Source of the DNA: Lentisphaeria bacterium
Lineage (GTDB): Bacteria; Verrucomicrobiota; Lentisphaeria; Victivallales; UBA1829
Direction of reading: 5' to 3'
Length of the DNA: 64,000 bases
NCBI GenBank assembly: GCA_017456805.1
Contig: JAFTIQ010000013.1
Span: 88,516-152,515 of the forward strand
Shown here piece after piece: positions 1 to 9,421 of the stretch. The number at the start of each line of letters is the position of its first letter. Positions within the stretch are counted from its first letter, which is position 1. The translations under genes were made by a program, and so were the position numbers. The notes below the pieces were generated by a model. The model was not told the DNA's origin. It worked only from the letters and a program-made list of their open reading frames with translations, and searched no databases.

Positions 1-17
1 AACCTTCCCGCTCATGA

Positions 18-1088
18 TCAATCGATCCCCGGACGGAATTTACATTTCGGATCAAGGGAGGCAACTGTTTTTGCAATCAGTTTTGCAGCTGCTTTTGCAT
101 CTCTGATATCGCAGATCTCAACCGGGGTATGCATATATCTGTTGGGAATACTGATCAAAGCCGTTGCCACGCCGCCGGCAGACATCTGCATCCGTTCGGT
201 ATCTGTCCCGCCGGAGGCACGGTGACCACACTGCATCTGGTACGGGATTTTGTTCTTTTTTGCGGCTTCCATAATGTTGCGGAGAAGGACCGGGTTGACG
301 TTCGCATTTTTTGCAATGATGGGCCCGCCGCCAAGCTTGATGTTGCCCCACTGTTTCCGGTCAACTCCGGGAACATCCGTTGCAAAGCCCACATCTACGG
401 CGATCCCCACGTTCGGCTTGATCCCGAAAGTGCTTGCTTCCGCTCCGCGCAAACCGAGCTCTTCCTGAACGGTACCGACAGCATAAACGCCGATTTTGAC
501 CTTTGCTTCTGCCAGCATCCGGAACGCTTCAGCAATGACATACGCGCCGATTTTGTCATCAAGCCCCTTGGACATGATCACATTTTTGTTCATGAACCGG
601 CAGTTGGAGCGCATGGCGATGGGATCCGCCACGGAAACCAAAGCCTCCGCTTCTTCTCTGGAACTTGCTCCGATATCAATCCAGAGATCGGAAATTTCCA
701 TCACAGTTTCCCGTTCTTTGGGCGTTTGCAGATGGATCGGTTTTCTTCCGATCACCCCGGGAACAATGCCTTTTTCTGTAATGATATCCACTTCCAGAGC
801 CGGAAGAGTGACTTTGTCGATCCCCCCGACAGCACGGAATGTGACCAATCCGCCTTCGGTGATATCCACCACCTGAAAACCGATTTCGTCATAATGTCCG
901 GCAAGCATCACTTTGAATTTTGCATCCGGATTCAGCACAGCAATGCTGTTGCCAAGCACGTCGACATCGATTTTATCCGCATATTTTTTCAGATAATCCC
1001 GGAAAACAGCTGCTTGGGGTGTTTCGAACCCGGAAGGACCGGAAGTGTTCAGAAAAGTTTCAAGAAATTTCAAGCTTGCATCTGCCAT
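18..1088 (-). CDS. M42 family aminopeptidase (FrvX/endoglucanase-like)
   Basis: Predicted cytosolic metallo-aminopeptidase of family M42, which removes N-terminal residues from peptides with two metal ions. Metal-ligand and catalytic motifs of the family are visible in order: AGHYDE near residue 65, SKGLDDKIGA in the middle, VQEELGLRG (catalytic Glu pair), VDVGFATD, and YMHTPVE near the C-terminus. At about 356 aa the length is normal for the family. The second of two in-frame ATGs (1088) is preferred because AAAGGA lies 8 bases upstream of it, against 2 bases for the ATG at 1094. It is transcribed away from the recombinase gene beside it and no operon partner is visible inside the window. 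Substrate preference cannot be read from sequence. Confidence 0.9.
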   Translation of the reverse strand: MADASLKFLETFLNTSGPSGFETPQAAVFRDYLKKYADKIDVDVLGNSIAVLNPDAKFKVMLAGHYDEIGFQVVDITEGGLVTFRAVGGIDKVTLPALEVDIITEKGIVPGVIGRKPIHLQTPKERETVMEISDLWIDIGASSREEAEALVSVADPIAMRSNCRFMNKNVIMSKGLDDKIGAYVIAEAFRMLAEAKVKIGVYAVGTVQEELGLRGAEASTFGIKPNVGIAVDVGFATDVPGVDRKQWGNIKLGGGPIIAKNANVNPVLLRNIMEAAKKNKIPYQMQCGHRASGGTDTERMQMSAGGVATALISIPNRYMHTPVEICDIRDAKAAAKLIAKTVASLDPKCKFRPGID

Positions 1089-1182
1089 GATCATTTTCCT
1101 TTCTTTAAATCAATTGCTTTTGTGTACAATAACGATAAAATCATTTTTTTCAAATGTTTTCTGAAAAAATCAGAAAAAAAAC

Positions 1183-1210
1183 TTTATTTCTTCCGTTTTT
1201 GGTGTATATT
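1183..1210 (+). promoter_or_regulatory. Probable sigma-70 promoter of the XerC-like gene
   Basis: TTTATT (1183-1188), a 16-base spacer and TATATT (1205-1210), preceded directly by TG. The start codon is 24 bases downstream. The same TGTATATT -10 form recurs at 63,869 and 63,976 in this window, so it is likely the host consensus. Confidence 0.5.
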
Positions 1211-1233
1211 ATCCGGTAGATGGAGCACTTGAA

Positions 1234-2199
1234 ATGTCAGAAGAAAGCACAGAAGATAAGAATTATCAGCGGTTCATGTCATTCCTCCGGAATTCTAAGA
1301 ATGTTTCGGAACATACCGTGGCAAGCTACGGTATCGATATTTGCCAATTCGCCCGGCTTGCACTGGGGAAAGATCCTTTGAAGGAACAGATCGACTGGAA
1401 TCTTGTTACGGTGGATGATGCCCGCAGTTTTATCGTGGATCTTCAGGAAGATAATCTGACCAAAACAAGTATTTTGAGAAAACTCTCCGGAATGCGCTCC
1501 TTTTTCCGCTATCTTGTGCGCGATTGCCGGGTGGTGATCAATCCGTTTACCCGGCTCACCGGACCGAAAAAACAGAAAAATCTCCCGAAATATATGACAG
1601 TGACAGAAGTCGGAAATCTTCTGGATGCTCCCGAACAGTTCTGGCGGGATGCCCTGATCTCCGGATATGCCCGGGATGAAGTAAGCGCGGAATTTCAATC
1701 CAAACGCGATACCGCGATGCTGGAAATCATTTACAGCGGCGGATTGCGGATCAGCGAATGTATCGGACTGAACCTGGAAGATGTGGACCTCTTTTCCGGA
1801 ATCATGAAAATCCGCGGAAAAGGAAAAAAAGAACGGCTGGGCGCCATCGGAAATCCGGCGGCAAGAGCTTTGAAAAAATATATCACGATCCGCAGAACGA
1901 TGTTCTCTGATAACCGCTCGAATTCCCCTCTCTTCATCAATCAGCAGGGAACCCGCTTTACCGCAAGATCTTTCCAGCGGAATTTCAAACAGTATCTCGT
2001 CACAGCCGGATTGTCGCCGGATATGACCCCCCATAAATTGAGACACTCTTTTGCCACTCATCTGCTGGATGCAGGCGCAGATCTGCGCAGCGTTCAGGAA
2101 TTGCTCGGGCATGCGAACCTGAGCACAACTCAGCTCTATACACATATCAGTTCCGAGCGGATGCGTATGGTGTATCATCAGGCTCATCCCAGAGCATAG
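1234..2199 (+). CDS. xerC: Tyrosine recombinase XerC/XerD-like
   Basis: Site-specific tyrosine recombinase, likely the chromosome dimer-resolution type. There is an N-terminal SAM-like core-binding domain (about 10-100) and a C-terminal catalytic domain. The conserved residues are visible: Arg172 in GGLRISE, HKLRHSF, GHANLSTTQ and the nucleophile Tyr about 8 residues later in QLYTHI. At 321 aa it has standard Xer length. The ATG at 1234 has GGAG upstream. It sits in a housekeeping region with no prophage genes around it, which favours a cellular Xer role over an integrase. An insertion of about 20 residues before the catalytic domain (after DAPEQFW) is slightly unusual. XerC versus XerD cannot be settled by eye. 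Confidence 0.85.
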   Translation: MSEESTEDKNYQRFMSFLRNSKNVSEHTVASYGIDICQFARLALGKDPLKEQIDWNLVTVDDARSFIVDLQEDNLTKTSILRKLSGMRSFFRYLVRDCRVVINPFTRLTGPKKQKNLPKYMTVTEVGNLLDAPEQFWRDALISGYARDEVSAEFQSKRDTAMLEIIYSGGLRISECIGLNLEDVDLFSGIMKIRGKGKKERLGAIGNPAARALKKYITIRRTMFSDNRSNSPLFINQQGTRFTARSFQRNFKQYLVTAGLSPDMTPHKLRHSFATHLLDAGADLRSVQELLGHANLSTTQLYTHISSERMRMVYHQAHPRA

Positions 2200-2210
2200 A
2201 AAGGTTTGTT

Positions 2211-3155
2211 ATGCTGAAAACTTTATTACGTCCTGCGATGATTTTTATTCCTTTTCTGCTGGGAGCCTGTTTCCCTCAGGCACATGTGCTGAATGAAGCT
2301 CCGTTCCATCTGGTGAAATGGTTCCTCTGCATCATGGTTTTTACAGCCTGTCTGCAATTGGATTTCAAACAGTTGAAGCCGCGGAAAGAGCATGGAACGA
2401 TTCTTCTGTTGAATCTGCTTATGGGGATCGTGCCGTATTTCCTGTTGAAAATCCTGATTCCCGGGGAACCTGTTTATGCGGTAACAGCGTTTTTTGTAGG
2501 GATCACCCCTACTGCGACGGCTGCCCCGGTAGTGGTTTCCTTTTTGAATGGCAGAACCGGTTTTGCTTTGACAGGATTTACGATTACAAATCTCGGGGTC
2601 GCATTGGCGCTGATCGTTCTGCTGCCTATGGTAACGGGGAATTGGACAGGAAATTATATTTGGAGTGTAGCCGACACGCTGGTCCGTGTGATTGCTCTTC
2701 CGTTTTTTGCGGCAATGATCGTACGGAAAATTTATCCCGGAGCCAAAGAATTGCCGAAGAAATGCAAATTATTTTCTTTATCCCTGTGGTCGTTCTGCCT
2801 GTTTATATTAGCGGCGATTGCGCGGAATCATTTTATAGAAAATCCGGAAGAGTCTGTCAGCAAGGTACTTCTGATCGGATTGATTTCTCTGGTGATATGT
2901 ATTAGCAATTTTGCGCTTGGGAAACTTCTTTCCCGGAAGAAATTCTGTCGGGAATCCAGTCAGATTCTCGGACAGAAAAATACGACTTTGACCTTATATT
3001 TGGCATTACATTATGCCGGTCCACTGGTAGCGATGGGAACGATTTTTTATATTCTTTGGCATAATTTGTGGAATGCCTGGCAGATGTATGCTTACGACAG
3101 AAGAAAATGGAACAGAAAACATCATGCAGGATGTATAATAAAGGATGATAATTAG
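2211..3155 (+). CDS. Bile acid:sodium symporter (BASS) family transporter
   Basis: Integral membrane protein of about 314 aa with 9-10 hydrophobic helices and the BASS-type stretch VGITPTATAAPVV followed by NLGVALALIVLLP in the central region. BASS proteins couple sodium to uptake of organic anions; the substrate here is unknown. The ATG has GAAAGG upstream and lies 11 bases after the recombinase stop, so the two may be co-transcribed. The family assignment rests on the topology and the central motif. Confidence 0.75.
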   Translation: MLKTLLRPAMIFIPFLLGACFPQAHVLNEAPFHLVKWFLCIMVFTACLQLDFKQLKPRKEHGTILLLNLLMGIVPYFLLKILIPGEPVYAVTAFFVGITPTATAAPVVVSFLNGRTGFALTGFTITNLGVALALIVLLPMVTGNWTGNYIWSVADTLVRVIALPFFAAMIVRKIYPGAKELPKKCKLFSLSLWSFCLFILAAIARNHFIENPEESVSKVLLIGLISLVICISNFALGKLLSRKKFCRESSQILGQKNTTLTLYLALHYAGPLVAMGTIFYILWHNLWNAWQMYAYDRRKWNRKHHAGCIIKDDN

Positions 3156-3465
3156 AAAAAGGTTTGGTTCGATACATTTGAATCCACGAACATTTTTCTG
3201 CTTGTGGATTTCACAGTTCAATCACTTCTTTTATGAAAAAAAGATTTTTTATGAAAAATAAACTTGAATTTTATAAAATTTGTGTTAGCAGCATCCCAAG
3301 CATTAACAGAAAAAGATTGTAACATTATTCATCGCCTGATATTTCTAAAAAAATCAGAAACGGAAAAAATATGTGAAAACATGGAAAATCCAGTTGAAAA
3401 ATCCAGTATCATGTGGTAAATTACCAGACATGGTATAACCCGCAACTTTTACTAAGGAGATGGAA
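3156..3465 (+). promoter_or_regulatory. argG upstream region with extended -10
   Basis: AT-rich 310-base gap. TGGTATAAC at 3431-3439 is a good extended -10 element about 27 bases before argG. The palindrome TGGTAAATTACCA (3413-3425) sits just upstream of it, where a repressor or activator could bind. I see no ARG-box of the E. coli type and no other gene in the gap. Confidence 0.4.
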
Positions 3466-4671
3466 ATGAAGAAAGTTTTGGTTGCATATTCCGGCGGACT
3501 TGATACCTCCGTCATCGTCAAATGGGTCAAAGAAACCTACAATTGCGAAGTCGTCGCTTACTGCGCAGATGTCGGTCAGGAAGAAGAAACCGATGGTCTT
3601 GATGAAAAGGCCCGTAAAACCGGCGCTTTGAAATGTATCGTCGATGACCTCAACGAAGAATTTGCTCAGGATTTCATCTTCCCGATGATACAGGCAAATG
3701 CAATTTATGAAGGAACCTATCTTCTCGGGACCTCTATTGCCCGTCCTCTGATCGGAAAACGCCTTGTGGAAGTTGCCCGCGAAGAAGGATGCGATGCCAT
3801 TTGCCACGGCGCAACCGGAAAAGGAAATGACCAGGTCCGTTTCGAACTCGCAGCTTATGCTCTCGATCCCAAAGTCCAGATCATCGCCGCATGGCGCGAT
3901 CCCAACTGGACATTCAAGGCCCGTACCGAAATGATCGAATATGCTCACAAACACAATATTCCGATCACTTCCACCGCTGAAAAACCGTACAGCATGGACC
4001 GTAACCTTCTGCATATCAGCTTTGAAGGCGGAATCCTGGAAGATCCCTGGAACGCTCCCAAAGATGATATGTACTGCCTGACCAAGCCCCTTATGGAAGC
4101 TGCTGATGATCCCGAAGATGTGATCATCTCCTTCGAAAAAGGTATCCCTGTGGCAGTCAACGGGGAAAAACTCACCCCCGCAAATATCATGCGCCGCCTG
4201 AACAAACTCGGTGCAAGACATGCTGTCGGAAGAATCGATATCGTGGAAAACCGCTTTGTCGGTATGAAATCCCGCGGTGTTTATGAAACCCCGGGCGGAA
4301 CCATCCTCCACCACGCACACCGTGCTTTGGAATCCATCACCATGGATAAAGAAGTCATGCACCTCCGCGACAGCTTCATTCCCATCTATTCCAAGATGGT
4401 TTACAATGGTTTCTGGTATGCTCCCGAACGCGAAATGCTTCAGGTTGCAATCACCGAAAGCCAGAAGTTTGTCACAGGCGATGTCCGCGTGAAACTTTAC
4501 AAGGGCGCTTGCCATGTCACCGGAAGACGGTCTGAATACAGCCTTTACGATGACAAGATCGCATCTTTCGAAGCAGAAGATGTTTACGATCAGAAGAATG
4601 CAACCGGCTTCATCAAGCTGAATGCACTCCGTCTGAGCGTGCTTGCAAACAGCAAACAGCGCAGATACTGA
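3466..4671 (+). CDS. argG: Argininosuccinate synthase
   Basis: Joins citrulline and aspartate using ATP to make argininosuccinate in arginine biosynthesis. The N-terminal ATP pyrophosphatase P-loop reads AYSGGLDTS near residue 7, followed by the typical [14 protein letters not shown] motif. About 401 aa, as expected. AAGGAG lies 6 bases before the ATG at 3466, whereas the ATG at 3460 abuts it, so 3466 is chosen. It appears to be a single-gene unit: its own promoter lies upstream and a clear terminator follows. argH is not nearby. Confidence 0.97.
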   Translation: MKKVLVAYSGGLDTSVIVKWVKETYNCEVVAYCADVGQEEETDGLDEKARKTGALKCIVDDLNEEFAQDFIFPMIQANAIYEGTYLLGTSIARPLIGKRLVEVAREEGCDAICHGATGKGNDQVRFELAAYALDPKVQIIAAWRDPNWTFKARTEMIEYAHKHNIPITSTAEKPYSMDRNLLHISFEGGILEDPWNAPKDDMYCLTKPLMEAADDPEDVIISFEKGIPVAVNGEKLTPANIMRRLNKLGARHAVGRIDIVENRFVGMKSRGVYETPGGTILHHAHRALESITMDKEVMHLRDSFIPIYSKMVYNGFWYAPEREMLQVAITESQKFVTGDVRVKLYKGACHVTGRRSEYSLYDDKIASFEAEDVYDQKNATGFIKLNALRLSVLANSKQRRY

Positions 4672-4681
4672 TTCTGAACCC

Positions 4682-4714
4682 AAAGATCCCGGGCGCGTAC
4701 CGGGATCTTTTTTT
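4682..4714 (+). terminator. Rho-independent terminator of argG
   Basis: Perfect 9-bp stem AGATCCCGG / CCGGGATCT with a 7-base loop, followed by seven T. It ends 15 bases before the next start codon. Confidence 0.9.
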
Positions 4715-4728
4715 ATGGAACGGATCCC

Positions 4729-5562
4729 ATGTTTCTCTATTTATACGCCATCATTCAGGGAATTGTACAGGGAATTACAGAGCTTCTTCCGATCAGCAGC
4801 ACGGCTCATTTGAAGATCGTGAACCGGATCATTACTGCCTGCGGAGGATCTGCTCCCTCGGAACAGTTCAATAATATGTTTGACGTAGTGATCCAGCTGG
4901 GATCCATTCTTGCATTTCTTGTTTATTTTCACGAAAAACTGATTCCCTCAGATATGTTCCGGAAGAAAGATGTGTTCCGGAACACCACGTCTCTCTGGTT
5001 CAAAAGCGGAATCGGTTTGATTCCGACAGCCATTGCCGGATTTTTGTTTGCAGATTATGTGGAACAGCTTGGTTTGAAGACATTTATCATGACTCTTCTT
5101 CTGGGAGGAGTGATTCTTCTTTTTCTGGAAAGCCGGAAAAAGACGGATGTTCCCCGGATCGAATCCATTGAAAATTTCTCCTGTACCCGGGCGTTTTGCG
5201 TAGGATTGTTTCAGTGCCTTGCCTTGATTCCGGGAACTTCCCGATCTGCTGCAACGATCATCGGCGGACTGTTTCTGGGAGCCTCCCGTCCGCTGGCAGT
5301 GGAGTTTTCCTTCTTTCTGGCGATTCCGACCATGGTTGCAGCTTCCGGCTATTCCCTGCTGAAGCATGGGGGAAATCTCAGCGGAGAAGAGTGGATCGCG
5401 GTTGGGATCGGTTTTATCGTCTCCTTCTTTGTATCCTGGGCGACCGTTATTCTGTTTATGAAGTATATCCGGAGCAAAGATTTCAAGCCGTTCGGCTGGT
5501 ACCGGATCGGGCTGGCGGCAGTATTGACCGTTCTGCTTTTGAGCGGTGTGCTTACAAATTGA
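4729..5562 (+). CDS. uppP: Undecaprenyl-diphosphatase (BacA/UppP)
   Basis: Membrane enzyme that dephosphorylates undecaprenyl pyrophosphate to recycle the lipid carrier for peptidoglycan and O-antigen. Both signature motifs are present: GIVQGITELLPISSTAHL near the N-terminus and PGTSRSAATIIGG in the middle. 277 aa with about 8 membrane helices, as usual. It follows the argG terminator closely, so its promoter must lie in or just after that terminator, or some read-through occurs. It is convergent with recN, with the stop codons adjacent. Confidence 0.93.
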   Translation: MFLYLYAIIQGIVQGITELLPISSTAHLKIVNRIITACGGSAPSEQFNNMFDVVIQLGSILAFLVYFHEKLIPSDMFRKKDVFRNTTSLWFKSGIGLIPTAIAGFLFADYVEQLGLKTFIMTLLLGGVILLFLESRKKTDVPRIESIENFSCTRAFCVGLFQCLALIPGTSRSAATIIGGLFLGASRPLAVEFSFFLAIPTMVAASGYSLLKHGGNLSGEEWIAVGIGFIVSFFVSWATVILFMKYIRSKDFKPFGWYRIGLAAVLTVLLLSGVLTN

Positions 5563-7221
5563 TCATGCTTTTTTGTTGAGAACGGCGCCGGCATGTTTGA
5601 GAGCGGCAGCCCCGCCGCCGAGCATACGGGCAATTTCTGCAATTCTGGCTTTTCCGGTGACTTCTGAAACCGTTGTTTCCGCAGTGTCGGCGGAGGTGAT
5701 TTTTTCCACTTTGAAATGTTTCTCTGCGCAAGCTGCCACCTGGGGCAGGTGGGAGATGGAGATAATTTGTTTCCGCTGAGCAAGTTTTGCCAATTCTTCG
5801 CCGACAGTAACGGCAGTTTCCCCGCCGATATTGGCATCGATCTCGTCAAAAACAAGAGTTGGGATCCTGTCTGCTCCGGCAAGAACGGTTTTCAAAGCAA
5901 GCATGACACGGCAGAGTTCTCCGCTGCTTGCCACTTCCCGCAAGGGGAGGGCGCGGACTCCCGGATTGGCAGAAAAGAGGAATTCGATTTTATCCGAACC
6001 TGTGCTGCCCGGGGTTCCGTTTTCAAAAGAGATCCGGAACTCGGACCGTTTGAAGCCCAGTTTTTCCAGTTCTTTTTTCAATTGGGCTTCTAAATGTTCC
6101 GCAGCGTTTTTTCTGGCTTCGGAAAGACGCTTGCAAATTTTCCGGTGACCGGCTTCTGCTTCGGCGACTTTCTGCTCAGCTTTCTCTCTTGCAAACTCGG
6201 AATTTTCAAAAATATCCAGTCTGTTTTTTGCTTCTTTCAAATATTCCAGTACATTTTCAAGGGTTGGTCCGAACTTCCGTTTCAAGGTTTGCAGATCCCG
6301 GATCCGTTCTTCCATTGCGGCAAAGGTTTCCGCATCCAGATCCACGGTTTCTGCGTGACTTGAGATCTCATCGGAGAGGTTCCGGATGGAATCTGAGATC
6401 AGTTCCAGCTGTTCCTGGAATTGCAGCGCATGTTCTTCATCGACCCGTTCCAGAGAATGGAGAAGCCTCCGGATCGCCGCAAGACGTTCCAGGAGGGATT
6501 CTTCTGATTCTGTCAGGAGCCCGATCACGGAAGAGGAGAGTTCCAGGATCTCTCTCGAATTGGCTGCTGCGGAATGGATTTTTGCGATTTCAGCATCTTC
6601 TCCGGGCTTCGGATTGACTTTTTCAATGTGTTCCACATCGATCCGGAACCGTTCTGCCTCAAAGGAGGACGGCATATTTTTCAGAAGAGCTTCTTTTTCT
6701 TTCAGGGCATCGGTGTAAATTTTCCATGCGTCACTGCACTCTGCCAGCAATTCCTGATTTCCGGTAAAGCGGTCAAGAGAAAAAAGCTGCTCTGCGGGAT
6801 TCAGGAGTGTGACCGTTGCGGAAGCTCCATGAATGTCCGCCAGATACGCACCGAGAGAGGTCAGCAGCTTGGAATTTGCGGCTGAGGCGTTGACGAAAAT
6901 TTTTCCTCCGGAGGGGGTAAAGACCCGTTTGATGAGAAGATTATCCCCGTCACACTGTTCAACCCCGGCATCATCAAGGATCTGATTGATCCGTTCCAAT
7001 GAATCGGGATCGACAGAAAACATTCCGGAGATTTCGCACCGTTCGGAGCCTTCCCGGATCGCATTTTTTTCAAATCTGGCACCCAAAAGGAGACGGAGTC
7101 CACCCATGAGGACGGATTTTCCTGCGCCGGTTTCTCCGGTTACGGCGTTAAAGCCGGAAGAGAAATCCAGCGCGGCATCGCTGACCAGCGCGAGATTTCT
7201 GATATGAAGCCACTTCAGCAT
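5563..7221 (-). CDS. recN: DNA repair protein RecN
   Basis: SMC-like ATPase that helps repair double-strand breaks. Walker A GETGAGKS lies near residue 30, coiled-coil arms occupy about 150-370, and the C-terminal ABC part has SSGELCRVMLALK (signature) and LVFDEIDANIGG (Walker B). 552 aa, typical. The next minus-strand gene upstream (the lipoprotein at 7228) is 6 bases away, so recN is probably the last gene of the lpxA-lipoprotein-recN unit. Confidence 0.95.
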   Translation of the reverse strand: MLKWLHIRNLALVSDAALDFSSGFNAVTGETGAGKSVLMGGLRLLLGARFEKNAIREGSERCEISGMFSVDPDSLERINQILDDAGVEQCDGDNLLIKRVFTPSGGKIFVNASAANSKLLTSLGAYLADIHGASATVTLLNPAEQLFSLDRFTGNQELLAECSDAWKIYTDALKEKEALLKNMPSSFEAERFRIDVEHIEKVNPKPGEDAEIAKIHSAAANSREILELSSSVIGLLTESEESLLERLAAIRRLLHSLERVDEEHALQFQEQLELISDSIRNLSDEISSHAETVDLDAETFAAMEERIRDLQTLKRKFGPTLENVLEYLKEAKNRLDIFENSEFAREKAEQKVAEAEAGHRKICKRLSEARKNAAEHLEAQLKKELEKLGFKRSEFRISFENGTPGSTGSDKIEFLFSANPGVRALPLREVASSGELCRVMLALKTVLAGADRIPTLVFDEIDANIGGETAVTVGEELAKLAQRKQIISISHLPQVAACAEKHFKVEKITSADTAETTVSEVTGKARIAEIARMLGGGAAALKHAGAVLNKKA

Positions 7222-7227
7222 AAAGGA

Positions 7228-7773
7228 TCAGCGATTGAAATATCTGTAGTTTTTCTCACTGAATTTTGCGATTCCGTTGGCAGTTGCCTGGTCAATGGGA
7301 CCTTCCAGGATGACAGTAACGCTTCCGGTTTTTTCATCAATATCATCGGGATTCGGGATTTTCGGCATGAAGGCACGGTAGTAAACACCATCGATGACCA
7401 GACCAAGCTTTTCCCCTCTGTACTGTACCGCGATACTGGACCAGAGCATCTGACCGCGCTTGTCCAGATGAAGCACCAGATCGAAAAATCCAGGATCATC
7501 ATCCCGGATTGCAAGATCAACTTTCTTGATGTTCCGGGTATGGAGGAAGGGGTTGACATTGACACAAACCACTCCGCCGGAGAAGGTATCGATATCCCGT
7601 TCCAGATCTTCGCCTCTGCGGTAGCGGACGATTCTGTGGACAGAAATGACATATTCCGGGTCAGTGGGGTTCATGGATTCTTCCATTTCCTGAATCGCCT
7701 TGTCGAGATCACAACCGGTTCCGGTCAGGAGAGTCAAAAGGGCGAAATGGGGGAACAAAAAGAGCTTTTTCAT
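7228..7773 (-). CDS. Putative lipoprotein, unknown function
   Basis: 181 aa. The N-terminus MKKLFLFPHFALLTLL followed by TGTGC looks like a signal peptide with a lipoprotein-type cysteine near residue 21, although the lipobox is imperfect (Gly at -3). The rest is soluble and beta-rich with no motif I recognise. It lies between lpxA (11 bases) and recN (6 bases) on the same strand, so envelope location and co-transcription with lpxA are plausible. Confidence 0.7.
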   Translation of the reverse strand: MKKLFLFPHFALLTLLTGTGCDLDKAIQEMEESMNPTDPEYVISVHRIVRYRRGEDLERDIDTFSGGVVCVNVNPFLHTRNIKKVDLAIRDDDPGFFDLVLHLDKRGQMLWSSIAVQYRGEKLGLVIDGVYYRAFMPKIPNPDDIDEKTGSVTVILEGPIDQATANGIAKFSEKNYRYFNR

Positions 7774-7784
7774 AAGTATTTACC

Positions 7785-8621
7785 TCACATTCTTGCGTTG
7801 AGGGCATCCCTCTGTTCTTCCGTCAATCCGGCAAATTTCGGATTTCCGGGCATGATACCGCGTTTGGATTCCTTGATAAAGTTGCAGAAATGAGCGACTT
7901 CCGGCACTTGCATCATTTCGGGATCTGCTTCGATTTTAGCGATCGCATTTGTTCCGTTGAGCCCATCGAAGAAATAAGTCTTGATGGCGCGGCGGATCAT
8001 CAGCCGTTTTACATTGTCGAACCCTGCTCTGCGGAGCCCGATGACGTTGGGACCGGTGATGAAGTTGAATTCACGAAGCATGGAGAACGGGGGGACATCC
8101 TGTCCGATCATTGCTTCCGGTCCGATCATGGCAAGTGCACCGATCCGGCAGAACTGATGGATCTTCACATATCCGGAAAGCACGGCACCGGCGCCGATCT
8201 GAACGTGTCCGGTCAGAGCTGTATGGTTGGAAATTGTAACTCTGTCACCGATCACACAATCGTGTGCGACATGGACGAATGCCTGAAGCAGAACATGGTT
8301 TCCGATTACTGTTTTCAGGAAATCGAATGGGGGCCGGTGGATGGTGACGTATTCACGGATCACGGTGTCGGATCCGATTTCTGTGTAAGAAACGATTCCG
8401 CGGGTGAAGCGGTGATCCTGGGGTTCGCCGATATAGGTTCCGAAATAGATCCGGCAGCGGGGACCGATGGTCGTATATTGTCCGATTTTGACATGGGCAT
8501 CGATATAACAGTTATCGCCGATGGTGACATCGTCCTCGATCACGGTATAGGGTCCGATCTCCACATTTTCTCCGATCACAGCTTTCGGAGAGATCACAGC
8601 CGTTGGATGGATATTTGACAT
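7785..8621 (-). CDS. lpxA: Acyl-ACP--UDP-N-acetylglucosamine O-acyltransferase
   Basis: First enzyme of lipid A synthesis: transfers a 3-hydroxyacyl chain from ACP to UDP-GlcNAc in the cytosol. The N-terminal two thirds is a left-handed beta-helix of hexapeptide repeats (for example VIGENV, TIGDNC, VIGDRV). The catalytic histidine lies in HVAHDC near residue 120, and a helical C-terminal domain follows. 278 aa, slightly above the usual 260. The gene is not in the common fabZ-lpxA-lpxB cluster. It indicates a lipid A-bearing outer membrane. Confidence 0.92.
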   Translation of the reverse strand: MSNIHPTAVISPKAVIGENVEIGPYTVIEDDVTIGDNCYIDAHVKIGQYTTIGPRCRIYFGTYIGEPQDHRFTRGIVSYTEIGSDTVIREYVTIHRPPFDFLKTVIGNHVLLQAFVHVAHDCVIGDRVTISNHTALTGHVQIGAGAVLSGYVKIHQFCRIGALAMIGPEAMIGQDVPPFSMLREFNFITGPNVIGLRRAGFDNVKRLMIRRAIKTYFFDGLNGTNAIAKIEADPEMMQVPEVAHFCNFIKESKRGIMPGNPKFAGLTEEQRDALNARM

Positions 8622-8911
8622 CTGACAGTTCCTCTTGTAAGTATGTTAAAAATGTTATAAGCAGTATTGCAGAAGGCAGTTCATTCCCTGCGGGAAAACC
8701 TTCTATGGAATTATACCCTCATTTTCCCGAAAAACAAGTCAGAAACAAGGAAAAATAGATGTTTTTTTCGTGAAATAGCGGAAAAGCATGCAGTTTTTTC
8801 ATCAAATCGAAAAGTTTTTGTTTCCTCTATTTGAAAAAACAGTATTTCAGATGTAGATTACCGGAAAGAAAACAGTAGGGATTTGTGAAAAGATCACGGC
8901 GGAGAAAATTT
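8622..8911. other. Intergenic gap between divergent genes
   Basis: 290 bases, AT-rich, between lpxA (minus) and the small membrane protein gene (plus). It must hold two promoters, but I see no -35/-10 pair convincing enough to name and no RNA structure. Confidence 0.4.
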
Positions 8912-9388
8912 ATGGCAAATAAAGTGGAATATTCCTGCAAGAGAAAGAAAGATTTTATTACAACGACAGCGATACTGATGTTTTTGCTGATCTGTATTTT
9001 TGAATTGTACCTGATCGTTGTCCTGCCGATTCAGCTGCAGCGTCAGAACGCAATGGCATTTCAGGTCAAAAAACAGGAAATGCTTATGATGACGGAGCTG
9101 CTCCGGTACCGGACAAGAATGGCAAAGCCGAAGAATCAGCTTCAGGAATGTGAAGTCCAGCTGGTGGTGTCCAGTTTGGATTCCGTTGTCCGCTTTATCC
9201 GCAGAAATGTGGAAACCATCACAATAGAACAGGTGGATGAGGCAACAGCCATCCTCCGGCGTCTGGAAAAATTGACTGCTCCCTGGGAGAAGGGGGAATA
9301 TCATTTTGCCGCCCATGATTTTGATACTCAGCCGATTTTGAAAAGTATTGAAGCAAAATTCGATCAGGCAGAGTCTCAAGCTCAGTGA
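8912..9388 (+). CDS. Small membrane-anchored coiled-coil protein
   Basis: 158 aa. A basic N-terminus is followed by one transmembrane helix (ITTTAILMFLLICIFELYLI) and then a charged, helical, mostly soluble domain. Unknown function and no motif recognised. The ATG at 8912 has GGAG 8 bases upstream; an in-frame GTG lies further upstream at 8885 but has no ribosome site. It lies 33 bases before nth and is likely co-transcribed with it. Confidence 0.65.
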   Translation: MANKVEYSCKRKKDFITTTAILMFLLICIFELYLIVVLPIQLQRQNAMAFQVKKQEMLMMTELLRYRTRMAKPKNQLQECEVQLVVSSLDSVVRFIRRNVETITIEQVDEATAILRRLEKLTAPWEKGEYHFAAHDFDTQPILKSIEAKFDQAESQAQ

Positions 9389-9421
9389 ATCCTGCCCCTT
9401 TTGGAGAAGGAATATTCGGAA

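Noticed and set aside
4762..4815. UppP with Glu to Gln in the first motif
   Set aside because: GIVQGITE is, as far as I know, a normal variant of GxxEGxTE in the family, so not evidence of an inactive enzyme.
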